NCBI RefSeq assembly: GCF_016031635.1
Contig: NZ_JACEGD010000040.1
Span: forward strand, 124,001-188,000
From: Bradyrhizobium diversitatis
Lineage (GTDB): Bacteria > Pseudomonadota > Alphaproteobacteria > Rhizobiales > Xanthobacteraceae
DNA: 64,000 nt
Direction of reading: 5' to 3'
The notes under the pieces were generated by a model. That model was not told the origin of the DNA and did not search any database. It saw only the letters and a list, made by a program, of their open reading frames with translations. A program made the translations under genes and the position numbers. Below are positions 16,117-22,867 of this stretch, piece after piece; position 1 is the first letter of the stretch; every line of letters starts with the position of its first letter.

Positions 16117-17283
16117 ATGGATTTCGCGCTCACCGATCAGCAGGAAGCCATACGCGACGCCGTCGCCAAGATCTGCGAGGGCTTTCCCGACGCATACTGG
16201 CTGAAGAAGGATCACGACGGCGGCTTCCCGCACGATTTCCACAAGGCGCTGGCGGACGCCGGCTGGCTCGGTATCTGCGTGCCGGAAGAATATGGCGGCT
16301 CCGGGCTCGGCATCACCGAAGCCGCGGTCATGATGCGAACCATCGCGGAGTCCGGCGCAGGCATGTCCGGCGCCTCCGCGGTGCACATCAACGTGTTCGG
16401 CCTCAATCCCGTCGTCGTGTTTGGCACGGAAGAACAGCGCAAGCGCATGCTGCCGCCGATGGTCGAGGGCCGCGAGAAGGCCTGCTTTGCCGTGACTGAG
16501 CCCAACACCGGTCTCAACACCACGCAGCTCAAGACACGTGCGGTCGCCAAGAACGACCGCTACATCGTTAACGGGCAGAAGGTGTGGATCTCGACCGCGC
16601 AGGTCGCGCACAAGATCCTGCTGCTGGCGCGCACCACGCCGCTGGAAGAGGTGCGCTCGCCGACCCACGGCCTCAGCCTGTTCTATACCGATTTCGACCG
16701 CAACAGGATCAAGGTCCACGAGATCGAGAAGATGGGCCGCAAGATCGTCGACTCCAACGAGCTGTTCTTCGAGGACTTTGAAATTCCGATGGAGGACCGT
16801 ATCGGCGAGGAAGGCAAGGGCTTCGAGTACATCCTCGAAGGCATGAACCCCGAGCGCATCCTGATTGCCGCGGAGGCGGTCGGCCTCGGCAAGCTCGCGC
16901 TGTCGCGCGCCACCGAATACGCCAAGACCCGCGTCGTCTTCAACCGCCCGATCGGCAAGAACCAGGGCATCCAGCATCCGCTCGCAGTGAACTGGGTCGA
17001 GCTCGAGGCCGCCTGGCTGATGGTGATGTCGGCGGCGTGGCAATACGACAAGGGCATGCCGTGCGGCGCCGCAGCCAATGCCGCGAAATATCTCGCCGGC
17101 GAAGCGGGCTTCTCGGCCTGCGAGCAGGCGGTGATGACCCATGGCGGCTTCGGCTATGCCAAGGAATTCCACGTCGAGCGCTACTTGCGCGAAGTGCTGA
17201 TCCCGCGCATCGCGCCGGTCAGCCCGCAGCTCGCGCTCAGCTTCATCGCAGAAAAGGTGCTGGGGCTCGCGAAGTCGTACTGA
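16117..17283 (+). CDS. Acyl-CoA dehydrogenase
   Basis: A 388-residue FAD enzyme introducing an alpha-beta double bond in an acyl-CoA, with electrons passed to ETF. CFAVTEPNTGLNTT and VNGQKVWISTAQ are the flavin-binding strands; GGFGYAKEFHVERYLREVLIPRI is near the C terminus. The classical glutamate of the MCAD-type IYEGT motif is absent (RIAPVSPQ is there instead). Glu246 in EGMNPERILIAAE lies where isovaleryl- and long-chain-type dehydrogenases place their catalytic base, so a branched or unusual acyl-CoA is likely. AAGGAG precedes ATG 16117. It diverges from the MaoC/lyase pair and may feed it. Confidence 0.9.
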   Translation: MDFALTDQQEAIRDAVAKICEGFPDAYWLKKDHDGGFPHDFHKALADAGWLGICVPEEYGGSGLGITEAAVMMRTIAESGAGMSGASAVHINVFGLNPVVVFGTEEQRKRMLPPMVEGREKACFAVTEPNTGLNTTQLKTRAVAKNDRYIVNGQKVWISTAQVAHKILLLARTTPLEEVRSPTHGLSLFYTDFDRNRIKVHEIEKMGRKIVDSNELFFEDFEIPMEDRIGEEGKGFEYILEGMNPERILIAAEAVGLGKLALSRATEYAKTRVVFNRPIGKNQGIQHPLAVNWVELEAAWLMVMSAAWQYDKGMPCGAAANAAKYLAGEAGFSACEQAVMTHGGFGYAKEFHVERYLREVLIPRIAPVSPQLALSFIAEKVLGLAKSY

Positions 17284-17315
17284 GCGACTGTTCGAGCGGA
17301 AACCAGAGAGGCGGC

Positions 17316-18890
17316 CTATTCGGCAGCGATCCGCTCCATCGCCATGGCACGAAGCCTCGCGCGCTGGATCTTGACGCCGTTGGCGCTGTCGGTGACGGGG
17401 AAAGCGTCCACGACATAGATCCGCGCCGGCACCTTGTAGCCGGCGAGCCGCTCGCGCAGACGCGCCGTGAGCGCTTCCTGCTGTGGCGGCTCCCCTGCCG
17501 GAATCACGAAGGCGACGCAGCGCGCCTGGCCCTTCAGATCGACAGCAACCACCTGGGCGTCGGCCACGCCGGTGCACGATTTGAGCTCGTCCTCGATCTC
17601 GCCCGGCCCGACCAGGAAGCCGCCGAGACGCATCGCGTCGCCGGCGCGCGTCTCGTAGACGAAGGAGCCATCGCCGCGCAGCCGGCCGATGTCGCCGGTG
17701 CGGAAGAACCCGTCGGCGGTGATCGCCTCGCGCGTCGCCTCGGGATTGTTGAAATAGCCGAGGAAGCGTGACGGTGCGCTGATCTCGATCTCCCCGGAGA
17801 CGCCCTGGGCCGCAAGCTCGCCGGTCTCGATGTCGCGGATGCGGACTTTCGCATTGGGCGACATTGGCCAGCCGCCGCCCTCGATGCGGTCGGCGAAGGC
17901 ATCACCGGCGCGGGAGATCGAGAACAGCGCCTGCACCTCGCTCGAGCCGTAGAGGCCGAACAACAGCATGCCGCGCGTCTCGGCCTCCGCGGCAAGCTCG
18001 CGCCAGCCGGGCTGAAACGCGGCGAAGCCGCAGACCTCGAGATTTGGAAATGGGCGTGGCGCATCGGTGAGGGCGAGGATGCGGCGGAACATCTCGTCCG
18101 AGCCGAAGGAGTGCGTGATCCCGTGCTCGCCAAGGATATTCAGGGCCGGCGCGGCCTCGAAGGCGTCGAGTACATGGATGGTGGCGCCGGCTGCGATGAA
18201 GCCGAGCAGGCTGGTCATGCCGAAGGTGCCGCAGAACGGCAGCATGGCCAGCAGCGAATGACGCTGGTGATCGAGCCGGAGCGCGTGGGCGACGGAGGCG
18301 GCGTGCGTCGCCAGCGTCCGCTGCGAATGTGCGACGAGCTTCGGCCCCTTGGTTGTGCCTGACGTCGTGTAGAGCAGCACCGGCAGGTCGACGTCGCCTT
18401 GAGCAGGCGGAGCCGGCGGATAGGACTTGTCAAACGCATCGAACCGCACGCAGGGCCAGTGCGCCGGGATCGCATCCGCGCCGACCACGGCGAGCTTTTG
18501 CAGCGCGGGCACCTCGGCCTTGGCGATATCGGCGAGGATGGCGGCAAAGTCGATCGAGCGGAAAGCGGCCTCGACCACCATCAGCCTGGCACCGGACACC
18601 TTGAGCAGGTGTGCGACTTCCGCGCCGCGGTAGCGCGTATTGACGGCGGCGACGACCGCGCCGAGCCGTGCGGCGGCGAACAGCAGTGCCAGCCACTCGA
18701 TCCGGTTGACCAGCCAGACCGCGACGACGTCGCCCTTGCCGATGCCTTGGGCCGCAAGCCAGGCAGCGGTCTGCTCGACCTTCGTCGAGAATTCCGCGCG
18801 AGAGACGGGTGTGTCGCCAAATACCAGGGCGGGATCGGCGGCGGTCTCGATACGGATCAGCGATTGCAGTGAAAAGTCGTTGGCGCTCAT
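17316..18890 (-). CDS. AMP-dependent acyl-CoA synthetase/ligase
   Basis: A 524-residue class I adenylate-forming enzyme. The P-loop motif is YTTSGTTKGPKL (about residue 170), the A5 region LFGLYGSSEVQ, and A7/A8 FFRTGDIGRLRGDGSFVYETRAGDAMRLGG. The usual C-terminal lysine segment reads DAFPVTDSANGVKIQR. It activates a carboxylic acid to its CoA thioester using ATP. Convergent with the acyl-CoA dehydrogenase gene, it supplies a plausible entry step for the acyl-CoA module here. The exact acid is not predictable; alicyclic, aromatic or short branched acids are all possible. Confidence 0.88.
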   Translation of the reverse strand: MSANDFSLQSLIRIETAADPALVFGDTPVSRAEFSTKVEQTAAWLAAQGIGKGDVVAVWLVNRIEWLALLFAAARLGAVVAAVNTRYRGAEVAHLLKVSGARLMVVEAAFRSIDFAAILADIAKAEVPALQKLAVVGADAIPAHWPCVRFDAFDKSYPPAPPAQGDVDLPVLLYTTSGTTKGPKLVAHSQRTLATHAASVAHALRLDHQRHSLLAMLPFCGTFGMTSLLGFIAAGATIHVLDAFEAAPALNILGEHGITHSFGSDEMFRRILALTDAPRPFPNLEVCGFAAFQPGWRELAAEAETRGMLLFGLYGSSEVQALFSISRAGDAFADRIEGGGWPMSPNAKVRIRDIETGELAAQGVSGEIEISAPSRFLGYFNNPEATREAITADGFFRTGDIGRLRGDGSFVYETRAGDAMRLGGFLVGPGEIEDELKSCTGVADAQVVAVDLKGQARCVAFVIPAGEPPQQEALTARLRERLAGYKVPARIYVVDAFPVTDSANGVKIQRARLRAMAMERIAAE

Positions 18891-18923
18891 GGCAATCGGA
18901 GTAACCCGATCGCGCCAAGCTGT

Positions 18924-19559
18924 CTACTTGGTGCCGAACATCCGGTCGCCGGCATCGCCCAGGCCCGGCACGATGTAGCCGTGGTCGTTGAGCCGCTCGT
19001 CGATCGCGGCGGTCCAGATCGGCACGTCGCCATGCTCGCTCTGAAACTGGGCGATGCCCTCGGGCGCGGCCAGAAGACAGACGAAACGGATGTCGCGGGC
19101 GCCGCGCGCCTTGAGCAGGGAGGCGCCGGCGCAGGCCGAGTTGCCGGTCGCCAGCATCGGGTCCATCAGGATCACGGTGCGGTCGGACAGGTCCTGCGGC
19201 GCCTTGAAGTAATATTCCACGGCCTGCAGCGTCTCGGGGTCGCGGTAGAGCCCGATATGGGCGATGCGCGCCGAAGGCATCAAGGCGAGCATGCCGTCGA
19301 GGAAGCCGACGCCGGCGCGCAGGATCGGCGCCAGCGTGAGCTTCTTGCCGGCGATCTTGGGCGCCCGCATCGGCGCGATCGGCGTCTCGATCTCGACCAG
19401 CTCTAGCGGCAGGTCGCGCGTCACCTCGTAGCACAGCAGCATCCCGATCTCGTTCAGGATCTCGCGAAAGCTCTTGGTCGAGCGGTCCTTCTCCCGCATC
19501 AGGGAGAGCTTGTGCTGGACCAGGGGGTGCGCGACGACGTTGACGTTGCCAGTGCTCAT
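18924..19559 (-). CDS. upp: Uracil phosphoribosyltransferase
   Basis: A 211-residue protein of the usual length for Upp. VVAHPLVQHKLSLMREKDRST is the signature start; ILRAGVGFLDGMLALMPSAR and the PRPP-binding loop VILMDPMLATGNSA are diagnostic, and the C terminus GYIVPGLGDAGDRMFGTK binds uracil. It converts uracil and PRPP to UMP in pyrimidine salvage. It lies 33 nt after the CoA ligase stop on the same strand in reverse order, probably a separate unit. Confidence 0.96.
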   Translation of the reverse strand: MSTGNVNVVAHPLVQHKLSLMREKDRSTKSFREILNEIGMLLCYEVTRDLPLELVEIETPIAPMRAPKIAGKKLTLAPILRAGVGFLDGMLALMPSARIAHIGLYRDPETLQAVEYYFKAPQDLSDRTVILMDPMLATGNSACAGASLLKARGARDIRFVCLLAAPEGIAQFQSEHGDVPIWTAAIDERLNDHGYIVPGLGDAGDRMFGTK

Positions 19560-19736
19560 GAAACCGCTCTACACCGTTCCATGAAATTGCGCCAGATCGG
19601 GCAGGTACTTTTAGGCAACGCCTTTTCCGCGGGATAGCTGGCTTCAACCGGGCCTTGCCACCGCGCTGCGGGAGGGCGATCGCGGCCATGGCGGCCTCCT
19701 CACGGATCTGCAGGGTCATGATCTCTGCCGCGCCGG

Positions 19737-19940
19737 TCAGGCGGGGAGGTGCCAGATATGGATTGCGGTTCTCAGCGCGATCAGCGCGGTGAGCACGCTG
19801 CCCATCGAGAGCAGGCTGAGCGCCTGGAGCGCGATGCGCGAGAGTTGCGCCTTGCGCGCATCGGAGGTGCGCATCGGGCGTTCGGCCTCCAAGGGCCGGT
19901 CAAGGTCATGCGTCAGGATCGACATTGTGGAAGTCCTCAT
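19737..19940 (-). CDS. Small single-span membrane protein, hypothetical
   Basis: A 67-residue protein: polar N-terminal 30 residues (DLDRPLEAERPMRTSDARKAQ) and a hydrophobic stretch LQALSLLSMGSVLTALIAL likely to span the membrane, ending in a short periplasmic or cytoplasmic tail IWHLPA. A downstream ATG at 19925 (MSILTHDLDRP) with GAGGA before it is an equally good start. Its upstream region holds one of four copies of a shared bipartite promoter-like element (19995-20043). No family is recognised. Confidence 0.65.
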   Translation of the reverse strand: MRTSTMSILTHDLDRPLEAERPMRTSDARKAQLSRIALQALSLLSMGSVLTALIALRTAIHIWHLPA

Positions 19941-19994
19941 TCCTGGCGCGGCGAGACGGCCGCGCCAATCTGCCGTTTATGATGTCGATCGCCG

Positions 19995-20043
19995 CGTAGG
20001 ATTGCGAGATGAGCGCCGGCGTTCCCGCATAGGAATGTCATAG
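19995..20043 (-). promoter_or_regulatory. Shared bipartite element, copy 1
   Basis: On the minus strand CTATGACATTCCTATGC (20043-20027), then exactly 17 nt, then TCTCG (20009-20005) followed by CAATCCTACG, which contains a -10-like CCTACG. Its downstream end is about 55 nt before ATG 19940. Three other copies at 21402, 22128 and 22401 share the same layout. Confidence 0.7.
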
Positions 20044-20137
20044 GGATGCCGATCCTCGCGCCCGCGTCTGCCAGACGTGGAGGTGCCTTCGAGATACGTC
20101 ACGGAAATCGAGAGAACGGAATGAAACGTCCCGCCAG

Positions 20138-21055
20138 TCAGGCTCCGACGCTGTCGATCAATTCTTCGTCGGCGATCGCAGCGAATGCGCGCACCACGCC
20201 TCTCTGCGCGGCTGCGTCCAGCGGCACGATCGGAAGCCTGGTCGCGGCGGACATCAGGCCAAGGAGGTTGAGACCGTATTTGAGCGCGGCCGGACTTTCC
20301 CTGGACAGGCAGGCGATGAGCGGGATCAGGCGCTTGTGCAGATAGCGGGCGGATTGCAGCCGGCCCTGCCTGACGTGCGAGAAGATCGTGCGACAGAGAT
20401 CCGGCGCGATGTTGGCGACTTCCGAGATCGCGCCGTCGCCGCCGTCCGCGATGAAGCCGAACGCGGTGGTGTCCTCGCCGGAGAGAAAGCGAAAACTTGC
20501 CGGCAGGTTGCGGGACAGCCGCATCGGACGGGTGATGTCACCGCTCCCATCGCGCAGGCCGACGAACTGGCGGGACTCGACCAGACGCAGAAGCGTCTCG
20601 TCGGCGAGCGGGCGCAGCGTGCGGGAGGGATTGTCGTGCAGGATCACGGGCAGTCCGATCGCACCGGCGATGGCGCGGAAATGCGCGAGCATGCCTTCCT
20701 GCATCGGCTTGTTGTAGGCGGGCACGACCGACATGACGGCATCGGCCCCGGCTGCCTCCGCGCGCCGCGCAAGCTCGATGGCGTGGCTGGTTGCGTTGGA
20801 TACCGCGCCAGCGATGACCCGCACGCGGCCGCGGGCGACGTCGACCGCGGTGCGGATGACGAGCTCCTGCTCGGCCGGCGAGAGCGTCGGCGCTTCCCCC
20901 GCCGTCTCGCAGACCACGATGGCGGGAACGCCGGCCGCGACCTGTCGCTCGCACAGTGCGGCGAATGCCTCGAGATCGATCGCATCTGCCGCGTCGAACG
21001 GGGTCGGCAGGTCAGGAATGAATCCGGTGAACCAGGCGGCGGGAGGGATGAGCAT
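20138..21055 (-). CDS. DapA/NAL-superfamily protein with altered Schiff-base site
   Basis: A 305-residue (beta/alpha)8 protein similar in length and layout to dihydrodipicolinate synthase: LPTPF near the start, VVCETAGEAPTLSPAEQ in place of the GTTGE loop, VVPAYNKPMQEG, ILHDNPSRT and FVGLRDGSGD. In working DapA/NAL aldolases the last motif is G(I/L)K(D/E) with the Schiff-base lysine; here it is Arg168, and the tyrosine of ILYNVP is His140. The nucleotide sequence (CGC codon) confirms this. So ordinary lysine-Schiff-base chemistry looks impossible; it may be a pseudoenzyme, regulator or use another reaction. It follows the 84-aa gene by 18 nt in one unit. Confidence 0.75.
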   Translation of the reverse strand: MLIPPAAWFTGFIPDLPTPFDAADAIDLEAFAALCERQVAAGVPAIVVCETAGEAPTLSPAEQELVIRTAVDVARGRVRVIAGAVSNATSHAIELARRAEAAGADAVMSVVPAYNKPMQEGMLAHFRAIAGAIGLPVILHDNPSRTLRPLADETLLRLVESRQFVGLRDGSGDITRPMRLSRNLPASFRFLSGEDTTAFGFIADGGDGAISEVANIAPDLCRTIFSHVRQGRLQSARYLHKRLIPLIACLSRESPAALKYGLNLLGLMSAATRLPIVPLDAAAQRGVVRAFAAIADEELIDSVGA

Positions 21056-21073
21056 TGGTTTTCCCCTGTTGGC

Positions 21074-21328
21074 TCAGGCGACGCGCCGCGCGACGGTGGT
21101 GCTGGGGCGCTTGCCCATGTCGAGCTCGATCTCGCGCGGCAGCTCGACGATGGTTTCGGGATGCTGTCCGTTCTCGAACAGCGCATATTTGATCGCCTGG
21201 GCGCGGCTGACGAACAGGCCGCCATAGAGGCCGCTCTGCTCCTGAGCGACCCATTGTCCCCGGCGATTGCGGCCGATGAAGACGATGGTCGAAGGCGAAC
21301 TGCACGAGGGAGGTTCGACGAGTTTCAC
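21074..21328 (-). CDS. Small conserved hypothetical protein (84 aa)
   Basis: A GTG-started 84-residue protein with AAGGA before the start. The core STIVFIGRNRRGQWVAQEQS, then GLYGGLFVSRAQAIKYALFENG, resembles small DUF2188-like beta-beta-alpha proteins that recur in rhizobial stress loci; the tail is Arg/Thr-rich. It precedes the DapA-like gene in one unit, and copy 2 of the bipartite element stands about 75-120 nt upstream. Function unknown. Confidence 0.7.
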   Translation of the reverse strand: MKLVEPPSCSSPSTIVFIGRNRRGQWVAQEQSGLYGGLFVSRAQAIKYALFENGQHPETIVELPREIELDMGKRPSTTVARRVA

Positions 21329-21401
21329 GGGTTTGATCCTTCGGAACGACGGCGGTTTCGGACGCAGGTCCTTGCCGGCGTGCTCAATATCCTCAGTCGC
21401 G

Positions 21402-21450
21402 AATATGATTTCGAGGGCGGGCGAGCCGCGATCTCATAGGAAGATCATAA
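21402..21450 (-). promoter_or_regulatory. Shared bipartite element, copy 2
   Basis: Minus strand TTATGATCTTCCTATGA (21450-21434), 17 nt, CCTCG (21416-21412), then AAATCATATT with a -10-like CATATT. It points at the 84-aa gene and DapA-like gene. Confidence 0.7.
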
Positions 21451-21467
21451 AGCCGGAACTGTGTCGT

Positions 21468-21746
21468 TCAGGCCGGATCGATGACGACGTGGACCAGCGC
21501 GAACAGCGCGCCGAACGCGACAGCCTCGTCCCAATGATTGAGCGCAGCGCCGAACAGCGGCTCCCGCCTGGCGAGGCTGGCGAGCGCGCACAGGACGATC
21601 GACATCCAGAGCAGGGCGACGAGGCTCCGGCCGAAGCCGACGCTGCCCAATGCGGCAAAGCCCATGAGCAGCACGAGGCGGACGGCGAATCGCGCGATCA
21701 CGCGCGCCGGGCTCTGCGTGCGCGGCATGTCCGGAGCTTGCGGCAT
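21468..21746 (-). CDS. Small integral membrane protein (92 aa), hypothetical
   Basis: From ATG 21746 a 92-residue protein: short basic N terminus, then hydrophobic segments VIARFAVRLVLLMGFAALG, LVALLWMSIVLCALASLA and AVAFGALFALVHVVI, so probably three membrane helices. No clear Shine-Dalgarno is visible, but the start is 10 nt after the stop of the restored frame of the upstream gene, so translation may be coupled. No function recognised. Confidence 0.55.
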   Translation of the reverse strand: MPQAPDMPRTQSPARVIARFAVRLVLLMGFAALGSVGFGRSLVALLWMSIVLCALASLARREPLFGAALNHWDEAVAFGALFALVHVVIDPA

Positions 21747-21756
21747 GGCGTCGGGT

Positions 21757-22066
21757 CTAGCCGTAGTGATCGCAGGCGACCGGCTCGCAAAGCGGATCCG
21801 GCAAAGGGCGGACGGAAGGAACGCTCGGCCGCGACACATCCGTCGCCAGCACCCGCACCTCGAGGAACGCCGACAGCAGGGCGAGCGCGAGCTTCGGCGT
21901 CGATCAGGCGCGTGAGGCGTGCGGTGCGCCCGCTCTGTCCGAGCGCGGGGATGCGCCGGGAGGCCGTTTCGATGATCTCGATCATCAGCGGTCGCGTCAT
22001 CGCCTGCGCATTGCGCAAGCGGTCGCCGAGTGATGGCGGATCGTAGCGTCGGAGAGCAGCGGTCAT
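21757..22066 (-). pseudogene. Frameshifted small gene
   Basis: AGGAGG lies 7 nt before ATG 22066. The frame reads MTAALRRYDPPSLGDRLRNA through TRLIDAEA in good protein-like sequence, then near 21885-21893 degenerates into Arg/Ala/Gly-rich text. Shifting one base there opens the frame ALALLSAFLEVRVLATDVSR to VACDHYG and a TAG at 21757, 10 nt before the next gene. One extra base (or loss of two, or a small internal deletion) is the simplest explanation. Either a real frameshift/pseudogene or a sequencing error. Copy 4 of the bipartite element precedes it. No function known. Confidence 0.6.
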
Positions 22067-22127
22067 GTCAGGCCTCCTGAAGTTGGCGTCGGTCAGTCGG
22101 CCGGCCTCTCCAAGATGGCCCGGAGGG

Positions 22128-22176
22128 CATTTGAAAACGAGATAGGGATCGGGCGAGAGATATAGGGATTTCATAA
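22128..22176 (-). promoter_or_regulatory. Shared bipartite element, copy 4
   Basis: Minus strand TTATGAAATCCCTATAT (22176-22160), 17 nt, TCTCG (22142-22138), then TTTTCAAATG with a weaker -10-like CAAATG. It is 93 nt (from the first box) before ATG 22066 of the frameshifted gene and membrane-protein unit. Confidence 0.65.
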
Positions 22177-22400
22177 GTGGACGGAGTCTTCCGTCCAGGC
22201 GCGCCGGATCTTCGACTGTCATCTCCGCCGAAGGTGGGGGCTTATGGAAGAAGGGCATTCTGAAAAGACCTTCGCCACGGCTTGCTGTAACCACGATTGC
22301 GAGAGGGATGGTGGGCCGCGCCGCTGCGCTGCCGGCCCGGAACGACCGCCTGGAATGCATTGCCGGCGTCACGTCGCCGCCGGTCATGGCGAGCCGGCCT
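22177..22400. other. Non-coding part of the 22067-22569 gap
   Basis: Between the two divergent bipartite elements no gene is supported. A short hairpin GGACGGA GTCT TCCGTCC occurs at 22179-22196. The remainder shows mixed codon-like sequence without start signals and no known repeat. Confidence 0.5.
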
Positions 22401-22449
22401 TTATGAGATTCCTATAACGTCGCCGTAGGCTCCATCTCGAAAACCTATG
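22401..22449 (+). promoter_or_regulatory. Shared bipartite element, copy 3 (kdp side)
   Basis: TTATGAGATTCCTATAA (22401-22417), 17 nt, TCTCG (22435-22439), then AAAACCTATG with a -10-like CCTATG. It is the only plus-strand copy and points at the 27-aa ORF and kdpFABC, about 150 nt from the first start codon. In this copy the first box is partly dyadic (TTAT..GA T TC..ATAA). Confidence 0.7.
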
Positions 22450-22569
22450 TGCGCGGTGGCAAGTCAGCGCGGTGAAGTTCCCGGCCGCGCCGCCTTCGGT
22501 CGCCGCAAGCGGCCCGCCGGAATCCAGAGACGGGCTATGCCGGAAACGTCTCAACTGAGGAGTATCGTC

Positions 22570-22653
22570 ATGATGGACCTTCTGATGCTGGCGCTGGGCT
22601 TCGGCTTCTTCGCGCTCGCGATCGGTTACACCTACGCCTGCGAACGGCTGTGA
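22570..22653 (+). CDS. 27-aa membrane peptide heading the kdp operon
   Basis: GAGGAG stands 8 nt before ATG 22570. The product MMDLLMLALGFGFFALAIGY plus TYACERL is one hydrophobic helix with a charged C terminus, very similar in design to KdpF but distinct from it, and 11 nt upstream of kdpF. Probably an additional small subunit or stabiliser of the Kdp complex (inference); homologous tiny ORFs are easily missed by gene callers. Confidence 0.65.
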   Translation: MMDLLMLALGFGFFALAIGYTYACERL

Positions 22654-22664
22654 GGGAGCGGACC

Positions 22665-22754
22665 ATGATCTTCGATTATGCGCTCGCCGGCGCCGTCTCG
22701 TTCGGCCTCCTGGTCTATCTCACCTACGCACTGCTGCGGCCCGAGCGGTTCTGA
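22665..22754 (+). CDS. kdpF: K+-transporting ATPase small subunit KdpF
   Basis: A 29-residue peptide, MIFDYALAGAVSFGLLVYLT then YALLRPERF. The LAGAVSxxLLVYLxYALLRPERF pattern is the classical KdpF sequence, a single membrane helix that stabilises KdpABC. GAGGGAGCGG precedes its ATG. It sits between the 27-aa peptide gene and the rest of the operon. Confidence 0.92.
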   Translation: MIFDYALAGAVSFGLLVYLTYALLRPERF

Positions 22755-22758
22755 CGCC

Positions 22759-22863
22759 GTGCTGCTGATCATCCAATTGCTGCTGGCCGACGCCGCGCTC
22801 GTTGCTGGCCTGCTTGCGCTGCTCCTGCCGCTATTGCGCCGGACCCGAAGCCTGAAGGGTTAA
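22759..22863 (+). CDS. Possible GTG-started 34-aa hydrophobic peptide
   Basis: Four bases after kdpF a GTG opens VLLIIQLLLADAALVAGLLA followed by LLLPLLRRTRSLKG and a stop, 4 nt before kdpA. It would be another single-helix peptide with a basic tail. No good Shine-Dalgarno is seen, so translation would rely on coupling to kdpF. The consistent hydrophobicity and tight packing are the only evidence. Confidence 0.4.
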   Translation: MLLIIQLLLADAALVAGLLALLLPLLRRTRSLKG

Positions 22864-22867
22864 TGCC

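Noticed and set aside
19560..19719. A minus-strand frame starting at 19719 or 19689 with a GAGGAGG before the ATG
   Set aside because: It runs into upp in another frame and has no recognisable protein pattern; a short decayed gene is possible but unsupported.
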